The position numbers and the translations under genes were made by a program. From Stappia albiluteola (GTDB lineage: Bacteria; Pseudomonadota; Alphaproteobacteria; Rhizobiales; Stappiaceae): a stretch of DNA of 64,000 nt. Location of the stretch: positions 1 through 64,000 of the forward strand of contig NZ_JACFXV010000006.1 of assembly GCF_014050225.1 (NCBI RefSeq), read 5' to 3'. Positions within the stretch are counted from its first letter, which is position 1. Every line of letters begins with the position of its first letter. Below the pieces are notes generated by a model. The model saw nothing but the letters and a program-made list of their open reading frames with translations, made no database searches and was not told where the DNA came from. This document shows positions 17,732 to 27,366 of this stretch, piece by piece.

Positions 17732-18636
17732 TCCTCGTCCCGCTTCCCGGCATGACGTCGCTGGCAAACGGCATCGCCCGCCACCTAGATGCCCAGGTAC
17801 TACCGCTCGATCTGCATCGCTTTCCAGATGGCGAGAGCCTGGTGACGCTGCCGGATGGTCTTTCCGGTGCCGAGATCGCCCTCGTCGCCAGCCTGCGTGA
17901 TCCGGATCGGTTGGCGCTGCCGTTGCGGTTTGCTGCAGCGACTGCGCGCGAATTGGGTGCGGTGCGTGTTGGACTGGTCGCACCATATCTGGGCTACATG
18001 CGCCAAGATCGCCGTTTCGAGGCCGGTCAGGCGATCAGCGCGCTGCTTTTCGCGCAGTTTCTCGGCGAAAGTTTCGAGTGGCTCGTGACCGTCGATCCGC
18101 ACCTCCACCGAATTGCCCAGCTCGACGATGTCTTTCCGATGCCGACCGTCCGCGTTCCGTCCGCATCGCTCATCGCGGCGTGGGTCGCATCTGAAGTGCC
18201 TGACGCAATCTTGCTTGGGCCTGATAGCGAAAGCCAGCAATGGGTTGCCGACGTCGCCCAAATGGCAGGTCTCGCCTACGAGGTGCTGCGCAAGAGGCGA
18301 ATCGGTGACCGGCAGGTCGAGGTGAGCGCGCCGGAAGGCGCCGATCTCAGCCGAGGCACACCGGTGATCCTCGACGACATCGCCTCGTCCGGTCGAACGA
18401 TGGTGCGAGCCGTCGAACGGGTGCTGGCGGCCGGCGCCAAGCCGCCGGTCTGCGTTCTCATCCACGCGGTTTTTTCCGACCGCGCTTTCGATGACATTCT
18501 GACGGCCGGGGCGGCGCGCGTCGTCACCACCGATACGATCCCGCACCCTTCCAACGCCATTTCAGTCGCCGAATGCCTCGCTGCGGCGATCCAAGCGGCC
18601 GCATTTGAAGGTCTAGCAAAGGAGATCAGGTCTTGA
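17728..18636 (+). CDS. Ribose-phosphate pyrophosphokinase-like protein
   Basis: 302 residues. PRPP-synthetase landmarks are present: LHRFPDGESLVTL at the N-terminus, APYLGYMRQDRRF, VDPHLHR (metal-binding), GPDSESQQW and the PRPP loop DDIASSGRTM (about residues 217-226). It differs from housekeeping Prs in the catalytic flap (here KRRIGDRQVEV), so it is a divergent paralogue. It should make or use PRPP or a relative such as ribose-1,5-bisphosphate, which would be the product of the preceding phosphorylase. The stop overlaps the TTG start of the next gene. Confidence 0.85.
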   Translation: MILVPLPGMTSLANGIARHLDAQVLPLDLHRFPDGESLVTLPDGLSGAEIALVASLRDPDRLALPLRFAAATARELGAVRVGLVAPYLGYMRQDRRFEAGQAISALLFAQFLGESFEWLVTVDPHLHRIAQLDDVFPMPTVRVPSASLIAAWVASEVPDAILLGPDSESQQWVADVAQMAGLAYEVLRKRRIGDRQVEVSAPEGADLSRGTPVILDDIASSGRTMVRAVERVLAAGAKPPVCVLIHAVFSDRAFDDILTAGAARVVTTDTIPHPSNAISVAECLAAAIQAAAFEGLAKEIRS

Positions 18637-19076
18637 AGAAGTCGAGCAATCTCGCAAGGAATTTCGTTCTGGGGTTTTTCGGCATAGGAGCCCTGGTAGC
18701 AGGGTACCAGAGCTTCATGCCCTCCAGAAGCTCGACCCCTGCAGCGGTAAGCACCTCAGCGCTCGTCGTCCCTCAACTGTCCACCGAAGCGGCAGAAGGC
18801 AAGCGTGTTTTCGACGCGGTCTGTGCCGCTTGTCATGGCCGGAATGCTCTTGGAACCGAACAGGGCCCACCGCTGGTCCACGATATCTACAATCCGGGCC
18901 ACCACTCCGACGAAGCCTTCTATTTCGCAGCCGCCAATGGCGTGCGCCAGCATCACTGGCCCTTCGGGAATATGCCGCCGCAGAAGGTGAACCGCGCCGA
19001 GGTGGATGAAATCATCGCCTATGTCCGCGAACTGCAGAAAGCCAACGGAATAACCTATCGTCCCCATAACATGTAG
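18633..19076 (+). CDS. Cytochrome c, single heme
   Basis: 147 residues from TTG 18633 (TTGA overlap with the previous stop; AAAGGAGAT lies just upstream). An N-terminal hydrophobic segment ([16 protein letters not shown]) acts as signal anchor, followed by a linker and one CAACHG heme site at about residue 66. The axial Met is probably in GNMPP at about 119. Class I monoheme cytochrome, periplasmic and membrane-anchored, fitting an electron-transfer job next to the orphan Rieske protein. It precedes the copper ATPase by eight bases. Confidence 0.85.
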   Translation: MKKSSNLARNFVLGFFGIGALVAGYQSFMPSRSSTPAAVSTSALVVPQLSTEAAEGKRVFDAVCAACHGRNALGTEQGPPLVHDIYNPGHHSDEAFYFAAANGVRQHHWPFGNMPPQKVNRAEVDEIIAYVRELQKANGITYRPHNM

Positions 19077-19084
19077 GTCACGCC

Positions 19085-21448
19085 ATGAACGATAGCCGCA
19101 GCCACGCTGAAAACGAGCCCACGGTCTGGACCTGCACGATGCACCCTGAGATCAGGCAAGGGGAGCCGGGCGATTGCCCGAAATGCGGAATGCATCTCGT
19201 GCCCGAGAGCAGGGTCTCGGCCCATGCCGGGCATGAATACGCGCACCGTCACCACGAACATGCTCAGCACGGACATGGTCTGGCAAGGAGGGGCGACCTT
19301 GATGAAGTCCCCGCCGGCTGGAGCGGCGCGGTCTATACTTGCCCTATGCACCCTGAAGTGCGTCGGACCGAGCCTGGGTCCTGCCCGATATGCGGCATGG
19401 GTCTGGAGCTTGAAAATGCGGCGATGGCCGACGAGCGCCCGAACCCCGAACTCCTCGATTTCACACGCCGTTTCTGGGTCGGGACGGCGCTAACCGTACC
19501 GCTCCTGATCCTGACCATGTCGCCTTACCTGGGGATCATGGTAATCCGCGATTTCTTCGGAGAACGAACCTCGCTCTGGCTCGAAGTCCTGATCGCCACG
19601 CCAGTGATCCTGTGGTCAGGCTGGCCGTTCTTCGTACGCGGCTGGATATCGTTCCGCACCATGAACCTCAACATGTTCAGCCTGATCGGCATGGGGGTAA
19701 GCGCAGCCTACGCCTATTCCATCGTCGCGGTGGTCGCGCCGGGGATCTTTCCCGACGGGTTCCGCGACCCCGATACCGGGGCGGTCGGCGTCTATTTCGA
19801 AGCCGCGGCGGTGATCGTCACGCTGGTGCTTCTGGGTCAGGTGATGGAATTGCGCGCCCGCGAAGGAACCGGCAAAGCGATCCGCGCGCTTCTCGATCTG
19901 GCCGCCAGGACGGCGCGGGTGATCCGCGCGGACGGCCGCGAGGAAGAGGTGCCGCTGGAACAAGTTCAGGTGGGTGACCGCATTCGCGTGCGGCCTGGCG
20001 ACAAGGTGCCAGTCGATGGCGTGGTGGCCGAGGGCCGCTCCTCGATCGACGAAAGCATGATCACCGGAGAGCCGATCCCGGTCGAGAAAGTGGTCGGCGA
20101 CAAGGTGACAGGCGCCACGATCAATGGCGCCGGCAGCCTGATCATGGAGGCCACGCGCGTGGGATCGGACACGATGCTGGCGCAGATCGTCGAGATGGTC
20201 TCGACAGCACAGCGTTCGCGCGCGCCGATCCAGAAATGGGCCGACATGGTGGCCGGCAAGTTCGTGCCCGCAGTGATCGGCGTCGCGATCCTGTCTTTCA
20301 TTGCCTGGGCGATCTGGGGTCCGGATCCGGCCTTTGCCTATGCGCTGGTCTCGGCGGTGGCGGTGCTGATCATCGCCTGCCCCTGCGCGCTTGGACTGGC
20401 CACGCCTATGTCGATCATGACAGCGACGGGGCGGGGTGCGCAGGCCGGCGTTTTGATCAAGAACGCCGAGGCGCTGGAGCGGTTCGAGAAGATCGATACA
20501 TTGATCGTCGACAAGACCGGCACGCTGACCTTGGGCAAGCCAGAACTTGTCGCCGTGCTGCCCGAACCGGGGCACGGCGAGGCCGATGTGCTGCGGCTCG
20601 CGGCGACGCTGGAGAAGGGCTCGGAGCACCCGCTGGCTGAGGCGATCGTCGCCGGGGCCGAGGAGCGCGGTGTTGCCTTGGGCGAAGCCGAGGACTTCGA
20701 GGCCGTGACTGGCAAGGGCGTCAAGGGCCGCGTGGACGGCCACTCCGTGGCGCTCGGTAACCTTGCCATGATCCGTGACCTTGGCATCGAACCCGGTGCG
20801 CTGAGCGACCATGCGAACGCCCGCCGCGACCAGGGCGAGACGGTCATGTTCGTGGTGGTCGAGGGCGCTGTGGCGGGCCTCGTCAGCGTGGCCGATCCGG
20901 TGAAGGAGACCACGCCCGCGGCACTGACCGCGCTGCACGAGTTGGGTTTTCGCATCATAATGGCGACCGGCGACAACGAACGCACTGCCCGCGCCGTGGC
21001 CGCGCGGCTCGGTATCGATGAGATCCGTGCCGACGTGCTGCCCGAGGACAAGGTGCGGATCATCAAGGAGCTGCAGGGGCAGGGCCGCAAGGTCGCCATG
21101 GCCGGCGACGGCGTGAACGATGCGCCCGCGCTCGCGCAAGCCGATGTCGGCATTGCCATGGGCACCGGCGCCGACGTCGCGATCGAAAGCGCGGGCATCA
21201 CGCTGGTCAAAGGTAACCTCGATGGCATCGTCCGCGCCCGGCGTCTGGCCCGCGCCACCATGCGCAACATTCGCCAGAACCTGTTCTTTGCGCTGATCTA
21301 CAACGCCTCCGGCGTGCCGGTCGCGGCCGGGTTCCTTTATCCGTTTCTCGGGATCCTGATCGGCCCGATCTTCGCCGCCTTCGCGATGAGCGCCTCGTCG
21401 ATCTCGGTAGTGCTGAATTCGCTCCGCCTGCGCGGGGTGAAAATATGA
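19085..21448 (+). CDS. copA: Cu+ exporting P1B-type ATPase with two HMBD domains
   Basis: 787 residues. Two N-terminal heavy-metal-binding domains read [20 protein letters not shown] and [20 protein letters not shown] (about residues 16-40 and 82-105), joined by a His-rich linker ([12 protein letters not shown]). Eight membrane helices are predicted. Actuator [12 protein letters not shown], ion-site CPC in [13 protein letters not shown] (about 430), phosphorylated Asp in DKTGTLTLG (about 475), hinge [18 protein letters not shown] in LIYNASG and MSASS in the last helix indicate Cu+/Ag+ specificity. It exports cytosolic copper with ATP. The usual CxxC ferredoxin-like domain is replaced by the HMBD pair. 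Confidence 0.93.
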   Translation: MNDSRSHAENEPTVWTCTMHPEIRQGEPGDCPKCGMHLVPESRVSAHAGHEYAHRHHEHAQHGHGLARRGDLDEVPAGWSGAVYTCPMHPEVRRTEPGSCPICGMGLELENAAMADERPNPELLDFTRRFWVGTALTVPLLILTMSPYLGIMVIRDFFGERTSLWLEVLIATPVILWSGWPFFVRGWISFRTMNLNMFSLIGMGVSAAYAYSIVAVVAPGIFPDGFRDPDTGAVGVYFEAAAVIVTLVLLGQVMELRAREGTGKAIRALLDLAARTARVIRADGREEEVPLEQVQVGDRIRVRPGDKVPVDGVVAEGRSSIDESMITGEPIPVEKVVGDKVTGATINGAGSLIMEATRVGSDTMLAQIVEMVSTAQRSRAPIQKWADMVAGKFVPAVIGVAILSFIAWAIWGPDPAFAYALVSAVAVLIIACPCALGLATPMSIMTATGRGAQAGVLIKNAEALERFEKIDTLIVDKTGTLTLGKPELVAVLPEPGHGEADVLRLAATLEKGSEHPLAEAIVAGAEERGVALGEAEDFEAVTGKGVKGRVDGHSVALGNLAMIRDLGIEPGALSDHANARRDQGETVMFVVVEGAVAGLVSVADPVKETTPAALTALHELGFRIIMATGDNERTARAVAARLGIDEIRADVLPEDKVRIIKELQGQGRKVAMAGDGVNDAPALAQADVGIAMGTGADVAIESAGITLVKGNLDGIVRARRLARATMRNIRQNLFFALIYNASGVPVAAGFLYPFLGILIGPIFAAFAMSASSISVVLNSLRLRGVKI

Positions 21449-21633
21449 CGGTGGGGTGGGGGCGTCACAAGTGCGATGGGAAATTGGCACTGATCGGGCG
21501 GCACAGGTCAGCGGCAGCCTTGGGTTGCCTGGTCCGGAAAGGCATCGGTTGAAAAGTCGAGCCGCACGTTAGCGTCAACGTTGCCGCAGCTTTGCCCGCC
21601 CGCCCATCATCGCAAGCAGAAAGGAGTCGCGCC
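21449..21633. other. Short spacer after copA
   Basis: GC-rich spacer of under 200 bp. No hairpin with a T-run was seen, so transcription may continue into the DUF2933 gene. Confidence 0.3.
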
Positions 21634-21894
21634 ATGAACGATCCATTGAATCCGGGTGTCGCACCTCACGATAGGCCGCAGCCGCCGTCCTTCTGGCGGT
21701 CGCGAACCGGGGCGTACTTGATTGTCGCGTTGGCCCTCGGTGGTCTGCTTCTGGCTTTTGAGCATCGTGTACACATCCTCGCCAGCGAATGGCTTCTCTG
21801 GCTACCGCTCCTAATCTGCGTTGGGATGCATTTCTTCATGCACGGGGGCCATGGCGGGCATGGAAGCCACGGCTCAGGTGGTGACAAGTCATGA
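21634..21894 (+). CDS. DUF2933 small membrane protein
   Basis: 86 residues from ATG 21634, which follows AGAAAGGAGTCGCGCC; the open frame runs upstream to 21592. Two hydrophobic segments (AYLIVALALGGLLLAFEH and WLLWLPLLICVGMHFFMH) make a helical hairpin, ending in a His/Gly-rich tail (HGGHGGHGSHGSGG). This is the DUF2933 pattern, common beside copper ATPases. The tail could bind metal ions. It overlaps the next gene by four bases. Confidence 0.8.
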   Translation: MNDPLNPGVAPHDRPQPPSFWRSRTGAYLIVALALGGLLLAFEHRVHILASEWLLWLPLLICVGMHFFMHGGHGGHGSHGSGGDKS

Positions 21895-22553
21895 CCGAAC
21901 CGGGTGCCTCCTACGGCCTATGGCTGCTTGTTTTTATCAACTCGGCGGTCTTCATCCTCTTCGCATTCAGCTTCTTCAAGCCACGGACGTCGCGCGACTG
22001 GCGCAGCTTCGGCGCGTTCAGCGCCTTCATTGTTGCGCTGTTTGCCGAGATGTACGGCTTTCCGCTGACGATCTTCTTTCTGTCGGGATGGCTGCAATCG
22101 AACTGGCCCAGGGTCGACTGGTTCGCCCATGACAGCGGGCACCTGCCGGAAATGATCCTCGGTTGGCGAGCGAATCCGCATTTCGGGCCATTCCATCTGC
22201 TAAGTTTCGCGCTGATCGGCGCGGGATTCTGGCTGATCTCGGTGGCTTGGCATCATCTCTGGGCGGCGCAGAGGGCCGGCCGGCTGGCGGTGACCGGGCC
22301 ATATGCCCGCATCAGGCACCCGCAATATGTCGGCTTCGTGCTGATCATGGCCGGTTTCCTCGTGCAATGGCCGACGTTGCTCACCCTCGCGATGTTTCCG
22401 GTGTTGGTGTGGATGTATGCGCGCCTCGCCCGCAGCGAGGAAGCCGACAGCCGGGCGCACTTCGGAGAGGCTTGGGACCGCTATGCCGCGACCGTGCCCG
22501 CATTTATCCCTGGCTGGACTGCGCGACAGCCTGGCCGGACCAAAGCAGGTTGA
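21891..22553 (+). CDS. Isoprenylcysteine carboxyl methyltransferase-like membrane protein
   Basis: 220 residues with about five membrane helices. The C-terminal ICMT-type signature is clear: VTGPYARIRHPQYVGFVLIM, then RLARSEEADSRAHFGEAWDRY, with the conserved Arg-His-Pro-Tyr and the Glu pair that bind S-adenosylmethionine in this superfamily. Bacterial members methylate small or lipid substrates not yet defined; they commonly accompany DUF2933 and copper ATPase genes, as here. Start codon overlaps the DUF2933 stop (ATGA), so the two are translationally coupled. Confidence 0.85.
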   Translation: MTEPGASYGLWLLVFINSAVFILFAFSFFKPRTSRDWRSFGAFSAFIVALFAEMYGFPLTIFFLSGWLQSNWPRVDWFAHDSGHLPEMILGWRANPHFGPFHLLSFALIGAGFWLISVAWHHLWAAQRAGRLAVTGPYARIRHPQYVGFVLIMAGFLVQWPTLLTLAMFPVLVWMYARLARSEEADSRAHFGEAWDRYAATVPAFIPGWTARQPGRTKAG

Positions 22554-22663
22554 GAAAGAGAAAAAGACGTAATCGATGGTTTCGCAACGGGGCGCGACGG
22601 GATCTGGATGATCCTCTTTCTGATCTTGGTGGGGCTCACTACCGCTTATTCGGGGGCGTGACC

Positions 22664-22837
22664 ATGAGCGAACTCGATCTGCCAAGGGAGGCGAAGGTCG
22701 GTGCGATGCTGCCCTGCAACGTGGCTCTGCGCGAATCCGCCTCTGATATCGAAGTGTCGGCCATCGATAACGCCGAGCTACTGGTTGTGGCGGGTAAGCC
22801 GCGCAACATGCTGGCCGAAATCGTCGCGGCGATCTGA
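22664..22837 (+). pseudogene. DUF302 domain fragment
   Basis: 57 residues. The segment EAKVGAMLPCNVALRES is the typical LPCNVVVRE block of DUF302 proteins, followed by VSAIDNAELLVVAGK, a shortened form of the family end. The N-terminal half of the domain is missing and there appears to be an internal deletion. An ATG start and stop are present, so a short peptide could still be made, but I regard it as a remnant. A short hydrophobic frame just upstream (WMILFLILVGL) is likewise a scrap. Confidence 0.55.
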
Positions 22838-22879
22838 CGATCGGATGATTTGGAAAGCCGTGAAAAAATGGAGGAACAA

Positions 22880-23335
22880 ATGACAAAATGATCGATTTGT
22901 ACTGCTTTGATCCTCGTTGCGGGTGTCGCGTCGCAGGCCGTCGCCAGCGAACACGGTCATGGCATGACTGAAATGATGGCGCCGGGCCTGACGATGCCCC
23001 GCATGGACGCCGCCGAGGGCCGGCGGCTCTTTGCCTCGAAGGGGTGCGTCGTCTGCCATTCCGTCAACGGCATAGGTGGCGAGGATGCCCGGTCGCTCGA
23101 CGCCGAATATATGGACATGCCGATGAACCCGTTCGAATTCGCCGCGCGGATGTGGCGAGGCGCCGAAGCGATGGTGATGATGCAGCAGGACGAATTGGGC
23201 GGCCAAATCGAGCTGACTGGCGACGAATTGGCCTCGATCATCGCTTTCGTTCACGATGCCGATGAGCAGAAGACATTCAGCAAGGAGGATATTCCGGAAA
23301 AAATCACCGAACTGATGGAGCATGAAGACGAGTAG
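22880..23335 (+). CDS. Cytochrome c, with stop codon in signal peptide
   Basis: The best ribosome binding site (GGAGGAAC, 22870-22877) serves ATG 22880, but the reading frame is M-T-K-stop (TGA 22889-22891) and then SICTALILVAGVASQAVASE, a normal signal peptide. An undamaged ancestor would read through. Translation could restart at TTG 22907, leaving a shortened signal. The mature protein has one CVVCHS heme site at about residue 40 of the restarted form and Met-rich surroundings (MDMPMNP, MWRGAEAMVMM). It is a periplasmic class I cytochrome if made at all. Confidence 0.6.
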
Positions 23336-23595
23336 GGCGAAGGGCATTCAGGGAGAAAGAAGGGGTTGCGGTTCCGCTCGGGCGCCAGACAGGCTCGTCC
23401 TGGCCGGCGGAACGGGCGATATCGGGCAAATGCTGATGGCTCTGCACAGGCCTAACGACCGGTGGTAGGTCGAACTAATTTTTCGGCGCCGCCATTTGCT
23501 CGAGGGGCCCTCAGCGTCGTGGCTCTCGGGCCGCGCGATCGACATCCGCGCCTCCGATGGCGCGCGGGAGGGGCATCGTTCTTAAAATATCGGTG
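23336..23595. other. Spacer with epimerase-like scrap
   Basis: At about 23390-23467 the plus strand reads RLVLAGGTGDIGQMLMALHR and stops. GGTGxIG is the NAD-binding start of short-chain epimerases, so this is probably a short leftover of such a gene. Nothing else recognised. Confidence 0.3.
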
Positions 23596-24260
23596 ATGCC
23601 CAGTTTTGTCGCGAAGCTTGCACGGGCGGTCGGAGCGGCAATACGCCTGTGGTATTCAAAGGCACTCGCGGTCTTTGCCGAACCGATTTCAGAGACGACG
23701 CTCCGGAGGTTCTGGCTGAAACACGGGTCAGGTGTGACACAACGAAGGCAGATTTGTCTGTCGCGCCAAACTTGGGAACGGTCCTGACAACCCGCTTTGC
23801 AGTTCAAACGCTGGCGCTCCACCGCACGTTCAAGGCGCGTGAAAGGGCGGAGGCGGAGAGCCAAAAGCTCATTTGGGAGATCGCCTGGGATACCTATCGG
23901 GTCTGGAGATTGGGGCCATTGGCGCTCGCGCGCACGATAATGTCCAATCCGGTCAAACGACTGAAAGTGGCCACCGATGGGTTCCCGTGCATACCATTTG
24001 GTCTCCCGGGCTATAACTCGCGAGAGGTTGCGGCGAGGTTGAATACCGTGGCTGTCGACTGCGCTGGTTGCTTGATTGCTGAAATCTCCCTGCGTCACGG
24101 CGAAGGCGCGCTTTGTACTGCGACTTGGTTCACTCTCGACTTTCCGCCCGAAGAACAGTGGGGCGGCAGTCTGGAGCGTCCAAATACCATCGTCGGCGGA
24201 TATGACCAATTCGGCTTCCAATGCTACGTCAGGGAAAGGTCACTAGAGAATGCTGAGTGA
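23596..24260 (+). pseudogene. Possible frameshifted thiazoline-carboxylate hydrolase-like gene
   Basis: The first ~45 codons are best in one frame (MPSFVAKLARAVGAAIRLWY, then FAEPISETTLRRFW) and the rest in another, from about 23740 to 24260. The second part ends with VDCAGCLIAEISLRHG, TWFTLDFPPEEQWGGSLERP and TIVGGYDQFGFQC. The order Cys-box, C/T-x-LDF, LERTxTIAGG, DF resembles the L-2-amino-thiazoline-4-carboxylate hydrolase family, though I am unsure. If one gene, a single-base change near 23740 breaks it; if the second frame alone is used (start 23649), the N-terminus is nonsense. Confidence 0.45.
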
Positions 24261-24274
24261 GGTGAGGGAGCATA

Positions 24275-25603
24275 TTGAAACATCGTCATAGCAATGAGGG
24301 CTACAAGGCCGGTTCGATTACACTGGGCGGAGCCGTCGCCATGGGTACCGGAGTGATGATCGGGGCGGGGATATTCGCGCTGACCGGCCAGATCGCGGAA
24401 CTCGCCGGGCCGTTCTTTCCGCTTGCCTTCATAATTGGCGCGATCATCACCGGGTTCAGCGCCTACAGTTACGTCAAGATGTCGAACGTCTGGCCGTCGG
24501 CAGGTGGGATCGCGATGATCCTGCAGAAATGCTATGGGCCCGGGGCGATCGCCGCCGGTGCCGCGTTGCTCATGGCGCTTAGCATGGTCATCGCCGAAAG
24601 CCTCGTCGCGCGAACCTTCGCCACCTATCTCTTGCGGCCCTTTGACATCGACGGCGGGCCGCTGGTGCCGATCCTCGCCGTGGCGGTGATCCTCTTCGCT
24701 TTTCTGGTGAACATCGCGGGAAACCGGTCGATCGGCCTTTTTTCGCTGGTCATGGCGGCCATCAAGATCGGTGGCATCGCGCTCTTCGGGGTCGCGGCGC
24801 TGTGGTCGAGTGGGTTCGGCGTTGCGGCGACCTCGCCGAGGGGCGACAGTTTTGGTGCGACGGGTTTCATCGCCTCGGTGGCTCTGGCGATCCTCGCCTT
24901 CAAGGGGTTCACTACGATCACGAACAGCGGCGCGGAAATCACCGATCCGCACCGTAGTGTTGGGCGCGCGATCACGATCTCGATTGCCCTTTGCGTCGCG
25001 GTCTATCTTCTGGTGGCTTTCGGCGTGGGATCGAGCCTGACCATCGACGAAATCATCGCCGCCCGCGACTATTCCCTTGCCGAGGCCGCCGAACCCGCGC
25101 TGGGCAAAGTGGGGTTCCTGCTCACAGTCTTTTTGGCGGTCGTGGCTACGGCCTCGGCGGTGCTCGCCAGCGTCTTCGCGGTGTCACGAATGCTGGCGAT
25201 GCTGACTGACATGGAAATGATCCCACACAGCCACTTCGGCATGTCGGGGCCGATCCAGCGGCACACGCTCGTCTACACAGTCGTGATCGCATCGACGTTG
25301 GCTGTGCTCTTCGATCTCAGCCGGATCGCGTCACTCGGGGTCTTTTTCTACCTTGTGATGGACATGGTCGTGCATTTCGGCGTCTGGCGGTTTCGCCAAC
25401 AGGAAGTAGGTGCCAGGGGGCCTGTGCTTTTGGTGGCGCTCGCCTCCGACGCCTCGGTCCTCGTGGCTTTCACGGTCATGAAGCTTAGAAGCGATCCGGC
25501 CATCGTTGCCTTTGCGGTTTCGGCAATTGCGGTAGTGTTCATCTTCGAATGGGTCTTCCTGTCGCGCTGGCTGGCACCGCGGCGCGACGGAGTTCACCGG
25601 TGA
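24275..25603 (+). CDS. APC-family amino acid permease
   Basis: 442 residues with about 12 membrane helices. The APC-superfamily substrate motif appears in helix 1 as GTGVMIGAGIFALTGQ, and the cytoplasmic loop motif as FKGFTTITNSGAEITDPHR. Such transporters import amino acids or amines with protons or exchange them. The start ATT/GTG region near 24275 follows GTGAGGGAG; a TTG at 24275 is used in the given frame. It is coupled to nhaA by a GTGA overlap, suggesting that Na+ or pH homeostasis and uptake are linked. Confidence 0.85.
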   Translation: MKHRHSNEGYKAGSITLGGAVAMGTGVMIGAGIFALTGQIAELAGPFFPLAFIIGAIITGFSAYSYVKMSNVWPSAGGIAMILQKCYGPGAIAAGAALLMALSMVIAESLVARTFATYLLRPFDIDGGPLVPILAVAVILFAFLVNIAGNRSIGLFSLVMAAIKIGGIALFGVAALWSSGFGVAATSPRGDSFGATGFIASVALAILAFKGFTTITNSGAEITDPHRSVGRAITISIALCVAVYLLVAFGVGSSLTIDEIIAARDYSLAEAAEPALGKVGFLLTVFLAVVATASAVLASVFAVSRMLAMLTDMEMIPHSHFGMSGPIQRHTLVYTVVIASTLAVLFDLSRIASLGVFFYLVMDMVVHFGVWRFRQQEVGARGPVLLVALASDASVLVAFTVMKLRSDPAIVAFAVSAIAVVFIFEWVFLSRWLAPRRDGVHR

Positions 25604-26757
25604 CGGCGCCCTTATCGCATGCAGTTCGGGACGGACGTCGAGCAGGCACGGCGATGCTCGTGGCAATCGCACTGGGCATGGTCGCGGCGAATTCGTCTCT
25701 GGCGGAGAGCTATGCCTTCCTGCACCACTATCCGTTGAGGCTGGGCCTGCCCCCGCTTCAGGTCGAAGCGCCATTGATCGACTGGATTAACCAAGGACTG
25801 CTGACGGTCTTTTTCTTCCAGATCGGCCTGCACACCAAGCACGAGATGACCACCGGCGCTCTCGCATCTCCCGGCGCCGCTGCGATTCCGGCTGCCGCGG
25901 CGCTCGGCGGCATGATCCTTCCAGCGGCAGTCTACACTACGTTCAATTACTTCGATCCCGTGAAACTCGGCGGCTGGGCGATCCCGATTGCCACCGATAT
26001 CGTCCTGGTCCTCGGATTCTTATCGCTGTTTGGAGGTCGGTTAGTGCCCGGTATCATCGCATTCGTAACGACCGCTGCCATTTTCGACGATCTGGGGGCG
26101 GTGATCGTGATCGCGCTCTTCTATGGCGAGATCGAGGCGGTCTGGCCGCTGGCCGTCATCGCCACTGGCCTCTTGGGTCTGCTCGGCCTAAACCGATGCC
26201 TGCACACCCGTCTCGCACCTTATCTTCTGGCCGGAGTGGTATTGTGGTTCGGGCTCGTCGCGACGGGCCTAGAAGGAGCTGTGGCGGGTGCTGTGGTCGG
26301 GTTGTCACTGCCGCTCTCGGCCTTTCCAGCCCATTCGGCCTCACACACTGAACGGCGCATTTCCCCGGTTGCCCTTTTTTTCGTCGTGCCGGTCTTCGCG
26401 TTCTTCAACGGAGGCGTTCCGCTCGAGTTTGCGCACCCGGCACTGGCCACCGATTCAGTGGCACTTGGCATCGCCGCGGCCCTCGTATTCGGCAAGCCCG
26501 CAGGGGTGCTTGCGGGCACGCTGCTCGCGGTTCGCCTCGGCTTCGGGTCCTTACCTGCCGGGGTAACCGCGCGCGATATCGCGGCGACTGCCCTGCTCGC
26601 CGGGCTCGGCTTCACGATGAGCCTGTTCATCGTGACGATAGCGTTTCACGATCCGCTGCTGACCGATACCGCCAAACTGGCGGTACTCGCCGGTTCGGGG
26701 CTCTCCGCAGTCATTGCCCTGATCACCTTGACGACCGGCACTAGGAAGACTGAGTGA
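25600..26757 (+). CDS. nhaA: Na+/H+ antiporter NhaA
   Basis: About 385 residues from GTG 25600, which overlaps the permease stop (GTGA). Twelve helices. Landmarks: IDWINQGLLTVFFFQIGL in helix 2, IATDIVLVLGFLSL (Asp of the funnel) and FDDLGAVIVIALFY, containing the Asp-Asp pair that binds Na+ or H+ in NhaA. A long cytoplasmic region and GLGFTMSLFIVTIAF in the penultimate helices are as in the family. It expels Na+ in exchange for protons. The DIAF block usually seen is DIVL here, a mild variation. Confidence 0.92.
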   Translation: MTAPLSHAVRDGRRAGTAMLVAIALGMVAANSSLAESYAFLHHYPLRLGLPPLQVEAPLIDWINQGLLTVFFFQIGLHTKHEMTTGALASPGAAAIPAAAALGGMILPAAVYTTFNYFDPVKLGGWAIPIATDIVLVLGFLSLFGGRLVPGIIAFVTTAAIFDDLGAVIVIALFYGEIEAVWPLAVIATGLLGLLGLNRCLHTRLAPYLLAGVVLWFGLVATGLEGAVAGAVVGLSLPLSAFPAHSASHTERRISPVALFFVVPVFAFFNGGVPLEFAHPALATDSVALGIAAALVFGKPAGVLAGTLLAVRLGFGSLPAGVTARDIAATALLAGLGFTMSLFIVTIAFHDPLLTDTAKLAVLAGSGLSAVIALITLTTGTRKTE

Positions 26758-26763
26758 AGCGTT

Positions 26764-26796
26764 GTCCGCCGGCGTCTCTCAGCGTCCCGGGCGGAC
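26764..26796. terminator. Possible hairpin between convergent genes
   Basis: Arms GTCCGCC (26764-26770) and GGCGGAC (26790-26796) enclose a 19-nt loop between nhaA and the convergent channel gene. No T-run, so it is only weakly supported as a bidirectional terminator. Confidence 0.25.
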
Positions 26797-27279
26797 GCAG
26801 GGCTGCCACTCCCAAACGCGATTCATCAGCCCAAACAGGAACGAGGCCGACCAAGCGATGAGTAGAAGGCCGTTCAGCGCTTCGACCCCGGTCAGAAACC
26901 GCATATGCCTGGTGGGGAAGATATCTCCGACGCCGAGCGAGGTGTAGGTCGTCGCCGAGAAGTAGAAGTAGTCGAGCGGCGCCATGATCGGCTCGCCAAC
27001 AAAGCTGCCGATCAAAAACCCGTGCTCAGCCAAGGCATAAGCAGTGGCGTAGAGCGTGATTTCTGCCAGGTGGACGGCGAAGAGCAAGGCAGTGACCGCC
27101 AATACGCGCGCCGGGGGAGCCAGAGGAACTGCGGCCATGCTTCCTGAACACCATCGTAATGCGCCCAGGTGAAGCAGGGCGGTGGCGAGAAATGCAGAGA
27201 CTGCGAGCACGATTGTATAGAGCACGTGGTATGATTTCCAGCTACGGTGGTTTTCAGTAATTCTAACAGTAATGTTCAT
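26779..27279 (-). CDS. Two-helix ion channel (K+ channel-like)
   Basis: 166 residues from ATG 27279; the open frame reaches 27366, but MNITVRITENHR is the likely start. Three or four hydrophobic segments; the pore region reads FYFSATTYTSLGVGDIFP, where TSLGVGD stands for the usual TVGYGD selectivity filter of potassium channels. This variant (GVGD) is common in a family of small bacterial ion channels and the ion preference is uncertain. Helix 1 is at about residues 17-37, the helix after the filter at about 130-155. Convergent with nhaA, a possible partner in ion balance. Confidence 0.75.
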   Translation of the reverse strand: MNITVRITENHRSWKSYHVLYTIVLAVSAFLATALLHLGALRWCSGSMAAVPLAPPARVLAVTALLFAVHLAEITLYATAYALAEHGFLIGSFVGEPIMAPLDYFYFSATTYTSLGVGDIFPTRHMRFLTGVEALNGLLLIAWSASFLFGLMNRVWEWQPCVRPGR

Positions 27280-27366
27280 CTGACTGAACGCGATCAGCGT
27301 TGGCAAGTGGGGGCGGAAATCTAACCTGGCTATTCGTACTTGGCCTTGTGGCCCAACCACTGGCAC

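Noticed and set aside
19616-21490. Minus-strand open frame of 624 codons opposite copA
   Set aside because: Antisense of a high-GC gene; His/Asp/Arg-rich composition typical of shadows.
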